From Paraburkholderia rhynchosiae (GTDB lineage Bacteria > Pseudomonadota > Gammaproteobacteria > Burkholderiales > Burkholderiaceae), in NCBI RefSeq assembly GCF_002879865.1, contig NZ_PNXY01000014.1, positions 1-64,000 of the forward strand: a DNA stretch of 64,000 nucleotides. The letters are read 5' to 3'. The notes under the pieces are model-generated. The model was not told the DNA's origin. It did no database searches and saw only the letters and a program-made list of their open reading frames with translations. Position numbers and translations under genes: made by a program. Positions 43,088 through 53,796 of this stretch are shown one piece after another; the stretch's first letter is position 1; each line of letters opens with the position of its first letter.

Positions 43088-43963
43088 CTAGAACACGCCT
43101 CTGCGCACATCGTCGCCCGTGCGGTAATTCCGGTTACTTTGATCAGGATTCCGGTTCACCAGAGGCCGTGCGTAGAGCGGATGGCGCAGACTACGTATCT
43201 CATGTTCGAGCCTGAAGCAAAGCGCCCCGCTCACGGGGTCGATGATGTCGGTAAAGCGATATTGATGAGGTTCCTCGCCATAGGTCAGCCCGCGCCCAGC
43301 GAGCCGCGTATAGGGTTCCGAGAAGTTGCCGACATAGAGCTGGATGTGATGCCCGTCGTATTCCGGGTTTGGCGCGAGCGTTTCTGCATAGACAAGTTGC
43401 TGATGCGTCCCGACCGCGATCAGCGCCTGCCGCGAACCGTTGTGGTCGCGGATCTCGACGGGCGCATTGAACACGTCGTGGTAAAAAGCGGCAATCGACC
43501 CGGCGCAACCGACCGGCACATCAAGTTGCACATAAGCGATGCCGAGATCGATGCCCGACCACGGCGCATCCGCCTGATACGCATCCGGATCGAGGCAGTC
43601 GTAACGGTTTCCCCATGGACAGGTGAGCGCTACGCGGTCGGCCCGCTCGGTCCATCCGAACGCGGTCCCATCGAGCAGGGGCCGAACCGCGCGCAGCCGT
43701 GCGATCAGCGATTGGCGCCTGCCCACGACCAGCGCGACGTGGCCGCGCAGGCGCTGCGCGTCGCCGTGCGGCAAGTGAATCTGTGAACGACCGATGTTGA
43801 TCCACATATTGGTCACGCCGGTCATCAGATAGGGATCGCGCGTGAGTCCGAGTCCGCTGACATAGAACGCAGTCGCGAGACGCTGGTCCGGTATCGTTAG
43901 GTTCACATGCTCGAGCAGCACCAGATTGCCTGTGTCGTCATGTACGTAATTGGAACGTTCCAT
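43088..43963 (-). CDS. VOC-superfamily protein (glyoxalase/bleomycin-resistance/extradiol dioxygenase fold)
   Basis: 291 residues in two beta-alpha-beta-beta-beta modules: LEHVNLTIPDQRLATAFYVS and, after a linker, GIAYVQLDVPVGCAGSIAAF and HHIQLYVGNFSEPYTRLAGR. Two VOC modules can form one metal site, as in extradiol dioxygenases, although a clear His-His-Glu triad is hard to place. It is divergent from the Rieske-helical gene (486-bp gap). Enzymatic activity is uncertain. Confidence 0.8.
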   Translation of the reverse strand: MERSNYVHDDTGNLVLLEHVNLTIPDQRLATAFYVSGLGLTRDPYLMTGVTNMWINIGRSQIHLPHGDAQRLRGHVALVVGRRQSLIARLRAVRPLLDGTAFGWTERADRVALTCPWGNRYDCLDPDAYQADAPWSGIDLGIAYVQLDVPVGCAGSIAAFYHDVFNAPVEIRDHNGSRQALIAVGTHQQLVYAETLAPNPEYDGHHIQLYVGNFSEPYTRLAGRGLTYGEEPHQYRFTDIIDPVSGALCFRLEHEIRSLRHPLYARPLVNRNPDQSNRNYRTGDDVRRGVF

Positions 43964-44449
43964 CTGTTCGCCTTTGAAGGATTTGACACGCCAAGCGACG
44001 TTGGATCAGGAAAACGCATGGCTGGCGATCATTCGATCGCTGACGCGGTAGCCAGCGTCGAAGGCTTCCTGCCAGCGACATCGAGACTGATCGACTGGCC
44101 AAACCGCTGCGTCTGCGTGTCAATCAGCTGCTGCCGCTGCGCGCTCTACCTTGATGGAACCACAGGCATGTTATGAACTCAGCCATCGCAATCTCCTTTC
44201 AGAAACACGCGCCATTAACTGGCTCTGAGGGCAGCATCCCAACACCCACGCCATCGAGACAGTCGGCATGAGTCGATAATAGCCTGGCTGTCGAGTTCGA
44301 CACGCGCGAAAGCTCGAATCCCAAAACATCGGATCGGCGAAACAGCTGGTGGCTCGCAACTAGCTGCCACGGCGGCCTTTCGCGTTTTGCACAAGAGTAT
44401 GCTTATGTCGACAACGTCCCTGAAGGGACGAGTGCCGGAGGGTATAGAC
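43964..44449. other. Intergenic region between VOC and Rieske-helical genes
   Basis: 486 bp, shared upstream region of two divergent genes. No supportable gene; short open frames show no family-like content. Promoters for both genes must lie here. Confidence 0.5.
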
Positions 44450-46240
44450 ATGGACGCGCCGAACAAGGAATTCGTGCTCGTGGGGAGCCTTGAAGAACTG
44501 AAGGCGAAGGGGCGGCTCGTTGTGCAAGGTGGCCATCGTCCGATCCTCGTCATCTACGACCGCGGGCGCGTCTTCGCCCTCGACAATCGTTGCCCACACA
44601 TGGGCTTCCCGCTCGAGCGCGGCACCGTCGAGGACGGCATCCTGACCTGTCATTGGCACCACGCCCGCTTCGATGTCGAAAGCGGCTGCACCTTCGACCT
44701 GTGGGCAGACGATGTACCGGTCTGCGCAGTCGAGGTGCGCAATGGCGACGTCTGGCTGACGACCACGTTCGGTTATCCCGATCCTGCGGCGCACTGGCAT
44801 CAGCGGCTTGCGGACGGCCTCGCGCACGACCTCGGACTCGTCATCGCCAAGGCTGTGCATGGTCAACTCGCGGCCGAGGTACCGGTGGCCGATATCGTGC
44901 AACAGGTGGCGCTGTTCGGGGCGCAGAACCGTGATGGCTGGGGCGTCGGTCTGACGATACTCACGGCGCTCGCCAATCTGTTGCCCGTGCTGCCAGAGGA
45001 CGAAGCCTATCTCGCCCTGTTCCAGGGCGCGCGCCGCGTGGCGACGGACTGCGAAGGCGAGGCGCCGCGGCGGCGGCGCGCGCCGCTGGCAAGCCGGCCA
45101 GAGCCCGCCGTGTTCAAGCGTTGGCTGCGCCTTTGGACCAACGTGCGCCATCGCGAGGCGGCCGAGCGCACGCTGCTGACGGCGATCGCCGCGGGTGCTT
45201 CACCGGCTGTGCTCGCCGACGCCCTGCTTTCGGCCGGGACCGAACGGGCGTTCGCCGACGCCGGTCATTCGCTTGACTTCATCAACAAGGCGTTCGAGTG
45301 CCTCGACCTGATCGGCTGGGAGCACGCGCCAGCTTTGCTGCCTACTATCGTCGGTCAGATGGTGGCGGCCCGTGGTGCCGAGGAATCGACCGCGTGGCGC
45401 CAGCCCGTTGATCTTGTTGCGCTGTGTGACGAATCAGCCAGCCAGATCTCGGACCTGTTCGCTGAGGGGCGCCGCTCGCAACGCTGGTCGGACCACGCGG
45501 CGCTCGCCCGGGAGCTGCTCGGTGACGATCCAGCGAAGATCATTGACGCGCTCAAGGCGGCGATCCGCGCAGGCGCCGCTCCGGTTGATCTTGGTCGATC
45601 CCTCGCTTACGGCGCGGCGCTCCGGGTGGCTCACTTCGGCAATGCCAACGAGCATGCCGACTGGGAGACGGCGCACCACGTCTTTACCTATGCTAACGCG
45701 CTCCACCAGATGCTCAGGCGGATCGGGACCGTGGACATCGACGGTTACATCACGGCCGTGCGCGGCATCATGCACGGAGCCATGGCGCTCTACCTTGCCC
45801 GCTATCTGAATGTGCCAGCGGCCCGCATCCCCGGCGATGGCAATGACCAGCCCGACGACCTCCCTGCCGATGCTGATACGATCCGCACCGCCTTGCTCGA
45901 CGCCTTCGACCGCCAGCGACAGGTTGATCTTGCAGCACGGCTGGTAGCGCGGCATCTCACGCTCGGCCATCCGCCACAGGCGCTCATCGCCACGCTTGCG
46001 CTTGCAGTGCTGCGCGAAGATGCAGGCTTCCACGCCTATCAGATGCTGGAGGCCGGGGTCCGGCAGTTCGCTGTGTGGAGCGATACTGGCGAAGGCCGCC
46101 ACATTCTCATTGCGGTCGCCCGCTATCTCGCCGCCCATTCACCCACTGAACGCGGGACGCTGCAAACGGCCGACATCGCCCGGCGCTTGATGCAAGGCGG
46201 CGAGCTGCATCAGGGGGCCGGGCGTCGTGACGGCGCATGA
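44450..46240 (+). CDS. Rieske [2Fe-2S] domain fused to a long helical domain of unknown function
   Basis: 596 residues. Residues 1-110 are a Rieske domain with C48-P-H50 and C67-H-W-H70. From about 150 to 590 the protein is almost all helical, with repeated Ala/Leu-rich segments and conserved-looking histidines in RVAHFGNANEHADWETAHHV and VRGIMHGAMALYLARYLN. No known oxygenase catalytic domain is evident; the H-rich helices could bind a second metal or haem. ATG 44450 was preferred because GGAGGG lies eight bases upstream; ATGs at 44399 and 44405 give longer forms. It is monocistronic and ends 40 bp from the convergent SUF operon, across a hairpin. Confidence 0.85.
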   Translation: MDAPNKEFVLVGSLEELKAKGRLVVQGGHRPILVIYDRGRVFALDNRCPHMGFPLERGTVEDGILTCHWHHARFDVESGCTFDLWADDVPVCAVEVRNGDVWLTTTFGYPDPAAHWHQRLADGLAHDLGLVIAKAVHGQLAAEVPVADIVQQVALFGAQNRDGWGVGLTILTALANLLPVLPEDEAYLALFQGARRVATDCEGEAPRRRRAPLASRPEPAVFKRWLRLWTNVRHREAAERTLLTAIAAGASPAVLADALLSAGTERAFADAGHSLDFINKAFECLDLIGWEHAPALLPTIVGQMVAARGAEESTAWRQPVDLVALCDESASQISDLFAEGRRSQRWSDHAALARELLGDDPAKIIDALKAAIRAGAAPVDLGRSLAYGAALRVAHFGNANEHADWETAHHVFTYANALHQMLRRIGTVDIDGYITAVRGIMHGAMALYLARYLNVPAARIPGDGNDQPDDLPADADTIRTALLDAFDRQRQVDLAARLVARHLTLGHPPQALIATLALAVLREDAGFHAYQMLEAGVRQFAVWSDTGEGRHILIAVARYLAAHSPTERGTLQTADIARRLMQGGELHQGAGRRDGA

Positions 46241-46242
46241 GG

Positions 46243-46277
46243 GCGCTGTCGTGAGAACGAGAGCCGGTCGACAGCGC
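46243..46277. terminator. Hairpin in the convergent gap between Rieske-helical gene and SUF operon
   Basis: Perfect 9-bp inverted repeat GCGCTGTCG (46243-46251) / CGACAGCGC (46269-46277) with a 17-nt loop, filling the 40-bp gap between convergent stop codons. It lacks a T-run, but its position supports a bidirectional terminator. Confidence 0.6.
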
Positions 46278-46280
46278 ACC

Positions 46281-46601
46281 TCAATCCCACCGCTCGTCAC
46301 GTACCTGAACGACGCCCGCCTCGATCCGCACCGGAAACGCCACCACATCCTCATATGCCGGCGGCGCCAGCACCTTTCCGGTCCTGATGCAAAATCGTGC
46401 ACCGTGGCGCGGACAGACGACCACGTCGCCTTCCACCACACCGCCCGTCAGGATGCCGCCGTCGTGCGGGCAGACATCCTCGATTGCATAACAGGTGCCG
46501 TCGACGTTGAACACAGCAACCTGCGCGCCATCGACCTCGACGCTGCGAACAGACCCGGCCGGAAAATCCCCGATCGCGGCGACATCGACCCAGTCGGACA
46601 T
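46281..46601 (-). CDS. Rieske-type [2Fe-2S] ferredoxin at the end of the SUF operon
   Basis: 106 residues with C44-P-H46 and C63-P-R-H66, the NirD/Rieske ferredoxin form. It starts one base after the SufT stop codon and is the last gene of the operon. Rieske-type ferredoxins follow suf genes in several bacteria and may supply electrons for cluster assembly. It resembles the one at 7523 in size and cysteine/histidine spacing but is otherwise different. Confidence 0.88.
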   Translation of the reverse strand: MSDWVDVAAIGDFPAGSVRSVEVDGAQVAVFNVDGTCYAIEDVCPHDGGILTGGVVEGDVVVCPRHGARFCIRTGKVLAPPAYEDVVAFPVRIEAGVVQVRDERWD

Positions 46602-46602
46602 G

Positions 46603-46971
46603 TCAAAGCATCCCCAATTGCAGGCGCGCCGCATCCGACATCCGGTCTCTCGACCACGGTGGATCCCACACCAGCTCAACGTGCACGTCTTTCACTCCGC
46701 TCACCGAGAACACCGCATCCTCTACCGTCGCCGGGAAGGTCTGCGCGACCGGGCAGCCCGGCGCGGTCAGCGTCATGCGGATCCCAACGCGGCCTTCGGC
46801 TTCGTCCACGTCAAGACCATAAACTAGCCCCAAATCGTAGATGTTGACCGGAATCTCCGCGTCGAATACGGTGCGCAGCGCATCGATCACGCGTTCTTCA
46901 AGACGTTCTGTTGTCGTGCCACTGCCGGGTTGTGCCGCCTCGGCATGCTTCAGCCAGTCGAATGTGCTCAT
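46603..46971 (-). CDS. sufT: SufT / MIP18-family (DUF59) Fe-S maturation protein
   Basis: 122 residues with a DUF59 core at about 25-110: ALRTVFDAEIPVNIYDLGLV, GIRMTLTAPGCPVAQTFP with the conserved Cys, and VELVWDPPWSRDRMSDAARL. SufT promotes transfer of Fe-S clusters to client proteins. It lies between sufU and the terminal ferredoxin, 8 bp after sufU, and completes a gene set seen in other bacteria that carry SufBCDSUT. Confidence 0.9.
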   Translation of the reverse strand: MSTFDWLKHAEAAQPGSGTTTERLEERVIDALRTVFDAEIPVNIYDLGLVYGLDVDEAEGRVGIRMTLTAPGCPVAQTFPATVEDAVFSVSGVKDVHVELVWDPPWSRDRMSDAARLQLGML

Positions 46972-46979
46972 CGTCTGCC

Positions 46980-47435
46980 TCACTCTGTCGAAACGGGGCG
47001 ATGCTGGTCGTGCAGCGCGGCGTGCAGCGTATGCCAGGCCAGCGTCGCGCACTTCACACGCTCGGGAAATTCACGTACACCGGACAACACCGCCAGCTTG
47101 CCCATCTCCGGCGCGGCTGCGGCCTCCCCTGCGGCGGCCGTTGTCACCATGTCGTGAAAGCGCCCGAACAGCGCCTCGGCCTCTGCTTCCGTTTTGCCTT
47201 TCAGCGCCTCGGTCATCAGCGACGCTGATGCTGTCGCAATTGCACAGCCTGCGCCTTCGAAACACGCCTCTTTGACGATGCCGTCCTCGATTCGCAGATA
47301 AACCGTAATCCGGTCGCCGCACAACGGGTTATAGCCCTCGGCCGTGTGATTGGCACCGGACAGTCCATGACAGTTACGTGGCCGCCGGTAGTGGTCGAAG
47401 ATGACTTCCTGATACAGATCGCGCAGATCGCTCAT
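46980..47435 (-). CDS. sufU: SufU, IscU-like zinc/sulfur-transfer protein
   Basis: 151 residues. Ligands C39-G-D41 in YNPLCGDRITVYL, C64 in GAGCAIATASASLM and C129 in RVKCATLAWHTL match SufU, which in Firmicutes accepts sulfur from SufS through a zinc-bound site; the insertion between C64 and C129 (about 18 residues longer than IscU) is typical of SufU. Its ATG overlaps the sufS stop (ATGA). Confidence 0.93.
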   Translation of the reverse strand: MSDLRDLYQEVIFDHYRRPRNCHGLSGANHTAEGYNPLCGDRITVYLRIEDGIVKEACFEGAGCAIATASASLMTEALKGKTEAEAEALFGRFHDMVTTAAAGEAAAAPEMGKLAVLSGVREFPERVKCATLAWHTLHAALHDQHRPVSTE

Positions 47436-48685
47436 GTTCCGAATATCTCCCTGACCGTGCCGAGACCTTCGATCAGCGCGTCGATATCCTGCTGCATGTT
47501 GTAGAGGGCGAGCGACGCGCGCACGGTCGCCGGTACGCCGAAGCGCTGCATCACCGGCATCGCGCAATGATGGCCCGCACGCACGGCGATGCCGTGATGA
47601 TCGAGAATCGTGCCGACATCATGGGCATGCACGCCGTCGAGCACGAACGACAGAATGCTTGCCTTGTCGCGTGCGCTACCGATGAAACGCAAACCCGGTA
47701 TCGCCCGCAGTGCATCCGTTGCATAGGCGAGCAGTTCGTTCTCGTGCGCGGCGACGACTTCCATGCCGAGGCTGTCGACATAGTCGAGCGCCGCGCCCAG
47801 CGCAATCGCGCCGGCAATGTTCGGCGTACCCGCCTCGAACTTCCATGGAATCGCGTTGTATTCCGTTTTCTCGAACGTTACGGAGCGGATCATGTCGCCG
47901 CCGCCCTGCCACGGCGGCATCGCTTCAAGCAGTGCGGCCTTGGCGTATAGCACGCCAATGCCAGTCGGTCCGTACACCTTATGCCCGGAAAACGCGTAGA
48001 AATCGCAATCTATCGCGCGGACGTCGACCGGCAGATGCGCGATTGCCTGCGCGCCATCCAGCAGCACCGGCACGCCGCACGCGTGTGCCGCTGCAACGAT
48101 GCGCTCCACCGGATTGATGCTGCCGAGCGCGTTGGCCAGGTGCGTCATCGCGACCAGCCGCGTACGTTCACTTAACAAGCGCTCGTACGCGTCGGCATCG
48201 AGCGCGCCCGTATCGTCGATCGGCACGACTTTCAGCGCCGCGCCCGTCTGCTCGCAGACGAGCTGCCACGGCACAATGTTCGAATGGTGCTCCATCGCGC
48301 TAATCAGGATTTCGTCGCCGGGCTTGATCCGCGGGCGAGCATAGCTCTGGGCGACGAGATTGATCGCTTCGGTCGTGCCACGCACGAACACGATCTCCTC
48401 CGGACGCTGCGCATTGACGAAGCGTGCAATCTTCGCGCGTGCGGCCTCGAATGAATCGGTCGCGCGCTGCGAAAGCAGATGCACGCCGCGGTGCACATTG
48501 GCGTTGCTATGCCGGTAGTAAGCGTTTTCTGCGTAGATGACCGAGGCGGGCTTTTGCGTAGTGGCGCCATTGTCGAGATAGACCAATGGCCGCCCATGCA
48601 CGCGCTCACCCAGAATCGGAAAATCGGCTCGCCAGTGCGCGACGTTGCGCGGATCGGGCGCCTGCATCTGTTCGATCGGCTTCAT
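47432..48685 (-). CDS. sufS: SufS cysteine desulfurase
   Basis: 417 residues of the group II, PLP-dependent class V aminotransferase fold. DNGATTQKPASVI near the N-terminus, cofactor lysine in YAFSGHKVYGPTGIGVLY, and the sulfur-accepting cysteine in VRAGHHCAMPVMQRFGVP are all present. It converts cysteine to alanine and loads sulfur on SufU. It overlaps sufD (ATGA) and sufU (ATGA). Start ATG 48685; the longer frame upstream is sufD antisense noise. Confidence 0.95.
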   Translation of the reverse strand: MKPIEQMQAPDPRNVAHWRADFPILGERVHGRPLVYLDNGATTQKPASVIYAENAYYRHSNANVHRGVHLLSQRATDSFEAARAKIARFVNAQRPEEIVFVRGTTEAINLVAQSYARPRIKPGDEILISAMEHHSNIVPWQLVCEQTGAALKVVPIDDTGALDADAYERLLSERTRLVAMTHLANALGSINPVERIVAAAHACGVPVLLDGAQAIAHLPVDVRAIDCDFYAFSGHKVYGPTGIGVLYAKAALLEAMPPWQGGGDMIRSVTFEKTEYNAIPWKFEAGTPNIAGAIALGAALDYVDSLGMEVVAAHENELLAYATDALRAIPGLRFIGSARDKASILSFVLDGVHAHDVGTILDHHGIAVRAGHHCAMPVMQRFGVPATVRASLALYNMQQDIDALIEGLGTVREIFGT

Positions 48686-50007
48686 AGCAACTCCCTGATG
48701 CGCTCGCCTTCCGGGGTGCGCGCGAACAGCAGGTTTTCGAGTCGGCCACGCAGCGAATCGATGCGCACACGTTCGACAATGTCGCGCGCAAATGCGTATG
48801 TCAGTAGCGCCCGCGCCATGCGCTCTTCGACACCCCGAGCACGTAAATAGAACAGCTGGTTGTCGTCCAGTTGACCGACCGTCGCGCCGTGTGTGCATTT
48901 CACGTCGTCGGCGTAGATCTCGAGTTGCGGCTTCGTGTCGATTTCCGCATCGCGTGACAGCAGCAGGTTGTGATTCGCCTGATGCGTGTCCGTTTGCTGC
49001 GCGTCGCGATGCACGATGACGCGCCCGTTGAACACGCCGCGCGCAGCGCCGTCGAGCACCCCGCGGTAATATTCGCGACTCGTGCAATGAGGCTCTGTAT
49101 GATCGATGCGCGTGTGGTGATCGACGTGCTGCCGATCCCCGATGAAATAGAGACCGTTCAACGTCGCTTGCGCGTTCGCGGCGTTCAGGCTTGTGCCGAT
49201 ACCAGTGCGCGACAACGCGGCGCCGAACGCGAACGCATGTGAGGTAAAACAGCTGCCGCGTTGCTGCGCAGCGGCGACCGACGCGATATGGAAAGCCTTC
49301 GGGCCCTCTTGCTGCAACCGATAGTGCTGCACGTCCGCCTGCTCGTCTGCGACGATGCGGGTAACGGCGTTGGTCCAGTACGCGTCGTCGCTCAGTCCTA
49401 CAAAATGCTCGACGATCGTGCAGCCCGAGCGTGCTCCCGCAAGCACGACATTGAACGGCTGCACCGCAAGACCCGCTTCGTCGGTCAGGAACAGGATCTG
49501 CAGCGGTTGATCGATGACTTCGCCAGGCGGCAGCACGATGGCAAACCCATCCGTCATAAACGCCGTGTTCAGCGCGGCAAAGCCATCTGTATATGCCTGC
49601 GAGGCGATCGCCGCCTCAAGCCGTTGCGGCATTTCTCTCAACGCCCGCGTGAGCGAGCCTACAAATACCCCATGCGGCAAGCCATTCAGCTTCGACGGCC
49701 GCGGCACATGCCGACCGTTGACAAAGACCAGTCGATGCCCGGCCGGGTCCAGCTTGAACTCATCGATGACGTGCCGCACGTCGCTATCGTCGGTGCGTTG
49801 TGCCCTGAAATGCCAGGGACGCTTGCCAATCGCCGACACGTTCGTGTATTTCCAGTCCTCGTGCCGCGTAGTCGGCAAACCCAGCGCGTCGAACTGGTCG
49901 AACGCGCTTCGGCGCGCGGCACGCAGCCACGAAAATTCAGCGCCGGGCAACGTCTTCGCGAGTTGCCCAAAAGCCTGATGGAAATGGTCGAGAGATTCGT
50001 CTTTCAT
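48682..50007 (-). CDS. sufD: SufD, Fe-S scaffold complex subunit
   Basis: 441 residues with the SufB/D beta-helix core and the C-terminal block DDVKCTHGATVGQLDDNQLF followed by YLRARGVEERMARALL. It pairs with SufB in the SufBC2D scaffold. ATG 50007 overlaps the sufC stop (ATGA). The N-terminal motif GLPTTRHEDWKYTNV is typical. Confidence 0.94.
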   Translation of the reverse strand: MKDESLDHFHQAFGQLAKTLPGAEFSWLRAARRSAFDQFDALGLPTTRHEDWKYTNVSAIGKRPWHFRAQRTDDSDVRHVIDEFKLDPAGHRLVFVNGRHVPRPSKLNGLPHGVFVGSLTRALREMPQRLEAAIASQAYTDGFAALNTAFMTDGFAIVLPPGEVIDQPLQILFLTDEAGLAVQPFNVVLAGARSGCTIVEHFVGLSDDAYWTNAVTRIVADEQADVQHYRLQQEGPKAFHIASVAAAQQRGSCFTSHAFAFGAALSRTGIGTSLNAANAQATLNGLYFIGDRQHVDHHTRIDHTEPHCTSREYYRGVLDGAARGVFNGRVIVHRDAQQTDTHQANHNLLLSRDAEIDTKPQLEIYADDVKCTHGATVGQLDDNQLFYLRARGVEERMARALLTYAFARDIVERVRIDSLRGRLENLLFARTPEGERIRELL

Positions 50008-50795
50008 GGATGCCCCGCACTTTCCTGGCTTGCTCTATTTTCTGGTTGCACCGCTTCATCGTCGATCCAACCATAGCCTTTACGCTCTAGCTCCAGCGCC
50101 AGTTCACGGGACCCCGACTTCACGATCCGGCCATTCGCCAGCACATGCACGCGGTCCGGCACGACGTAGTCCAATAGCCGCTGATAGTGCGTCACGAGCA
50201 CGATCGCCCGTTCGGGGTTGCGCATGCTGTTGACGCCCCGCGCGACAATCTGCAATGCGTCGATGTCGAGTCCGGAATCCGTTTCGTCGAGAATGGCGAG
50301 CCGGGGCTCCAGCACGGCCATCTGCAGAATCTCGTTGCGTTTTTTCTCTCCGCCCGAAAAACCTTCGTTCACGGCGCGATACAGCAGACTCTCGTCCATC
50401 TGCATCAGCGTCATCCGCTCCTTGACCCGTTCCAGAAACTCCATCGCATCGAGCTCCGGTTCGCCACAATACCGCCGCTGCGCGTTCAGCGCCGCCTTCA
50501 GCAGATAAACGTTGCTCACGCCCGGTATCTCGACGGGATACTGGAACGCGAGAAACAGTCCTTGGTGCGCGCGCTCCTCGGGTGCGAGCGCCAGCAGGTC
50601 GCGGCCGAGATACGAGACCTCGCCGCCCGTGACAGCAAAGTCCTCGCGCCCGGCCAGCACCTGGGCAAGCGTGCTCTTGCCCGAGCCGTTCGGGCCCATG
50701 ATCGCGTGCACCTCGCCGGCCTTTACACCCAGATCGATGCCGCGCAGAATTTTTTTGCCGTCGACTTCGACCTGCAGATTGCTGATTTCAAGCAT
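50004..50795 (-). CDS. sufC: SufC, ABC-type ATPase of the SUF complex
   Basis: 263 residues. Walker A GPNGSGKSTLAQVLAG near 34, the SufC-specific FLAFQYPVEIPGVSNVYLL, signature FSGGEKKRNEILQMAVLEP and Walker B AILDETDSGLDIDAL. It powers conformational change of SufB-SufD in the cytosol. ATG 50795 begins MLEISNLQVEVDGKKIL. It lies 29 bp after sufB. Confidence 0.95.
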   Translation of the reverse strand: MLEISNLQVEVDGKKILRGIDLGVKAGEVHAIMGPNGSGKSTLAQVLAGREDFAVTGGEVSYLGRDLLALAPEERAHQGLFLAFQYPVEIPGVSNVYLLKAALNAQRRYCGEPELDAMEFLERVKERMTLMQMDESLLYRAVNEGFSGGEKKRNEILQMAVLEPRLAILDETDSGLDIDALQIVARGVNSMRNPERAIVLVTHYQRLLDYVVPDRVHVLANGRIVKSGSRELALELERKGYGWIDDEAVQPENRASQESAGHP

Positions 50796-50824
50796 GGTCC
50801 GAATCCCTCGCGAATCGCTGTGGG

Positions 50825-52269
<1,445 letters not shown>

Positions 52270-52273
<4 letters not shown>

Positions 52274-52773
52274 GCGTGGCCTCCGTCAGTCGACTTACGC
52301 GCAGGCATCGCGCCCGCGCGATAGTTTGGGATACTACGCGCGCGGATCGCGCTGATATCGACCGCGCGCAAGGTGGGGCCAGCCATGTCCGCCAGCGTGA
52401 CCTGCTGCAACGCTTCGTAAATCAGGCGATTGACCTTCTGCCAGTTGGCGCGCACCCCACACGCCGCCTCCTGGACACACAGGCCGGGCGTAGTGCTGCA
52501 TTCGGTCACACCGATCGGGCCGTCGACGACGGCGATCACCTCCGCCAGCGTGATCCGCGCGGGCGGCCGAGGCAGCAGGTAACCGCCGTTTGTGCCACGC
52601 AGCGACTGCACGACACCACCCCGCGTCAGCACTTTCAGCACCTTTGACACCGTAGGCATCGCGACCCCGGTCGCCGCCGCAATACTGCTTGCGCTGTGCA
52701 CGGCATCGGGATCGCGCGCCATCGCGGTCATGATCACCGTGCCGTAATCGGCAAGTTTGCTCATGCGCAACAT
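52270..52773 (-). CDS. Rrf2-family SUF-system regulator (IscR/SufR-like)
   Basis: 167 residues. The winged helix-turn-helix lies at about 5-65 (SIAAATGVAMPTVSKVLKVL, then LRGTNGGYLLPRPPARITLA), and three cysteines C92, C99 and C105 in ECSTTPGLCVQEAACGVRAN would bind an Fe-S cluster, as in IscR. It leads the operon, so autoregulation through the palindrome 16 bp upstream of its start is likely. GGGAGGTGTTCCG precedes ATG 52773. Confidence 0.92.
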
Positions 52774-52788
52774 CGGAACACCTCCCGC

Positions 52789-52819
52789 TTTAATCAGGAC
52801 CCATTTGGTCCAGATTAAA
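52789..52819. promoter_or_regulatory. 31-bp inverted repeat, candidate operator of the SUF regulator
   Basis: Left arm TTTAATCAGGACC (52789-52801), 5-bp centre, right arm GGTCCAGATTAAA (52807-52819): 12 of 13 positions pair. It ends 16 bp before the start of the Rrf2 gene. The position and dyad symmetry fit a dimeric repressor that senses the Fe-S state. Direct repressor control is inference. Confidence 0.7.
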
Positions 52820-53271
52820 TCGAAACGAAATCCGCACGTTCGGAGCGAGCGGCATGTTCTGTATTGGGAGTCCTTACCACGTCGCGAATCGCTTTCCGTT
52901 CTGGGAAAAGTATTCGCGAACGGCCCAACGCCGATTCCATTCTAGACTTGTATATATAACCTTGTCAGCGTATTGGTCTTTGTGACGAACCGCTCTGGCG
53001 AGCCACGCTCCACCGACCGGGAGTACCCACCCGCCCGAGAGACATCAGTTGTTTGATATCCAGGGATATCGTTTAGCCTGCGCGATCTGGCCGAGACGAT
53101 GGCTGAACGGCGTCTATCGCTGGCGCACACGGGGATCCTCCGCTGGGTGCGGCGCTTTACGCCGGGAGTTCGTCAAACAGTGGACCGCTTTGGCAGGCCC
53201 ACGCGCTTGCATCCGGCAGGATCGACTGCTCGACCTAAAATGAAATATCCGGATCGATTGGGAGAGAAATT
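52820..53271. other. Intergenic region upstream of SUF operon
   Basis: About 450 bp between divergent units. It should contain the SUF promoter near 52830-52870 and a promoter for the membrane protein. No gene is supported. Confidence 0.45.
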
Positions 53272-53796
53272 GTGGAACTTCACCTGGATTCTCATCATTT
53301 CACGCATCGTCAGCCCGACTGGCGGGCAGCCGCCCTGGCGGGGATTATCGCCGGGGCGATATTCCTCATATTGGGGGTTTTTCTGATGACGCTCGTGACC
53401 GGCCAGAGCCTGACGGAACCTCCACGAATGATCGCCGCCATCATCTTGGGGCGTGGCGCATTGCGATCGCCGCATGCGTTCTCGGTCGGCATTGTCCTTG
53501 CAGCCTTCATCGTCCATTTCGCCCTTGCAATCGTTCTCGCGCTCATCCTCAGCCTGATCGCGGTGTCGTTCAGCCTCGACTCGAGCGTGGGGATGGCAAC
53601 GCTCGCGGGTGCCGTTTTCGGCGGGATCGTCTACATAATCAATTTCTATGGCATGACCCAATTTTTTCCGTGGTTCGCGGAGGCGCGGAACTGGGTCAGC
53701 GCGCTGGCTCACATTATCTTTGGTATCGTGGCGGCGAACATGTACATGAGACTAGAACGCAGGGCACCCAACGTGGCCAAGGACGGCTCCTCGTAA
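53272..53796 (+). CDS. Small integral membrane protein (four predicted helices)
   Basis: 174 residues from GTG 53272, with GGGAGAG upstream. Hydrophobic segments: AALAGIIAGAIFLILGVFLM, FSVGIVLAAFIVHFALAIVL, GMATLAGAVFGGIVYIINFY and ALAHIIFGIVAANMYMRLE. The N-terminus is polar with histidines (MELHLDSHHFTHRQPDWR). I do not recognise a functional family; similar proteins are annotated as hypothetical membrane proteins in Burkholderia. A weak AGGGC-GCCCT hairpin at 53819-53835 could end its transcript. Confidence 0.75.
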   Translation: MELHLDSHHFTHRQPDWRAAALAGIIAGAIFLILGVFLMTLVTGQSLTEPPRMIAAIILGRGALRSPHAFSVGIVLAAFIVHFALAIVLALILSLIAVSFSLDSSVGMATLAGAVFGGIVYIINFYGMTQFFPWFAEARNWVSALAHIIFGIVAANMYMRLERRAPNVAKDGSS

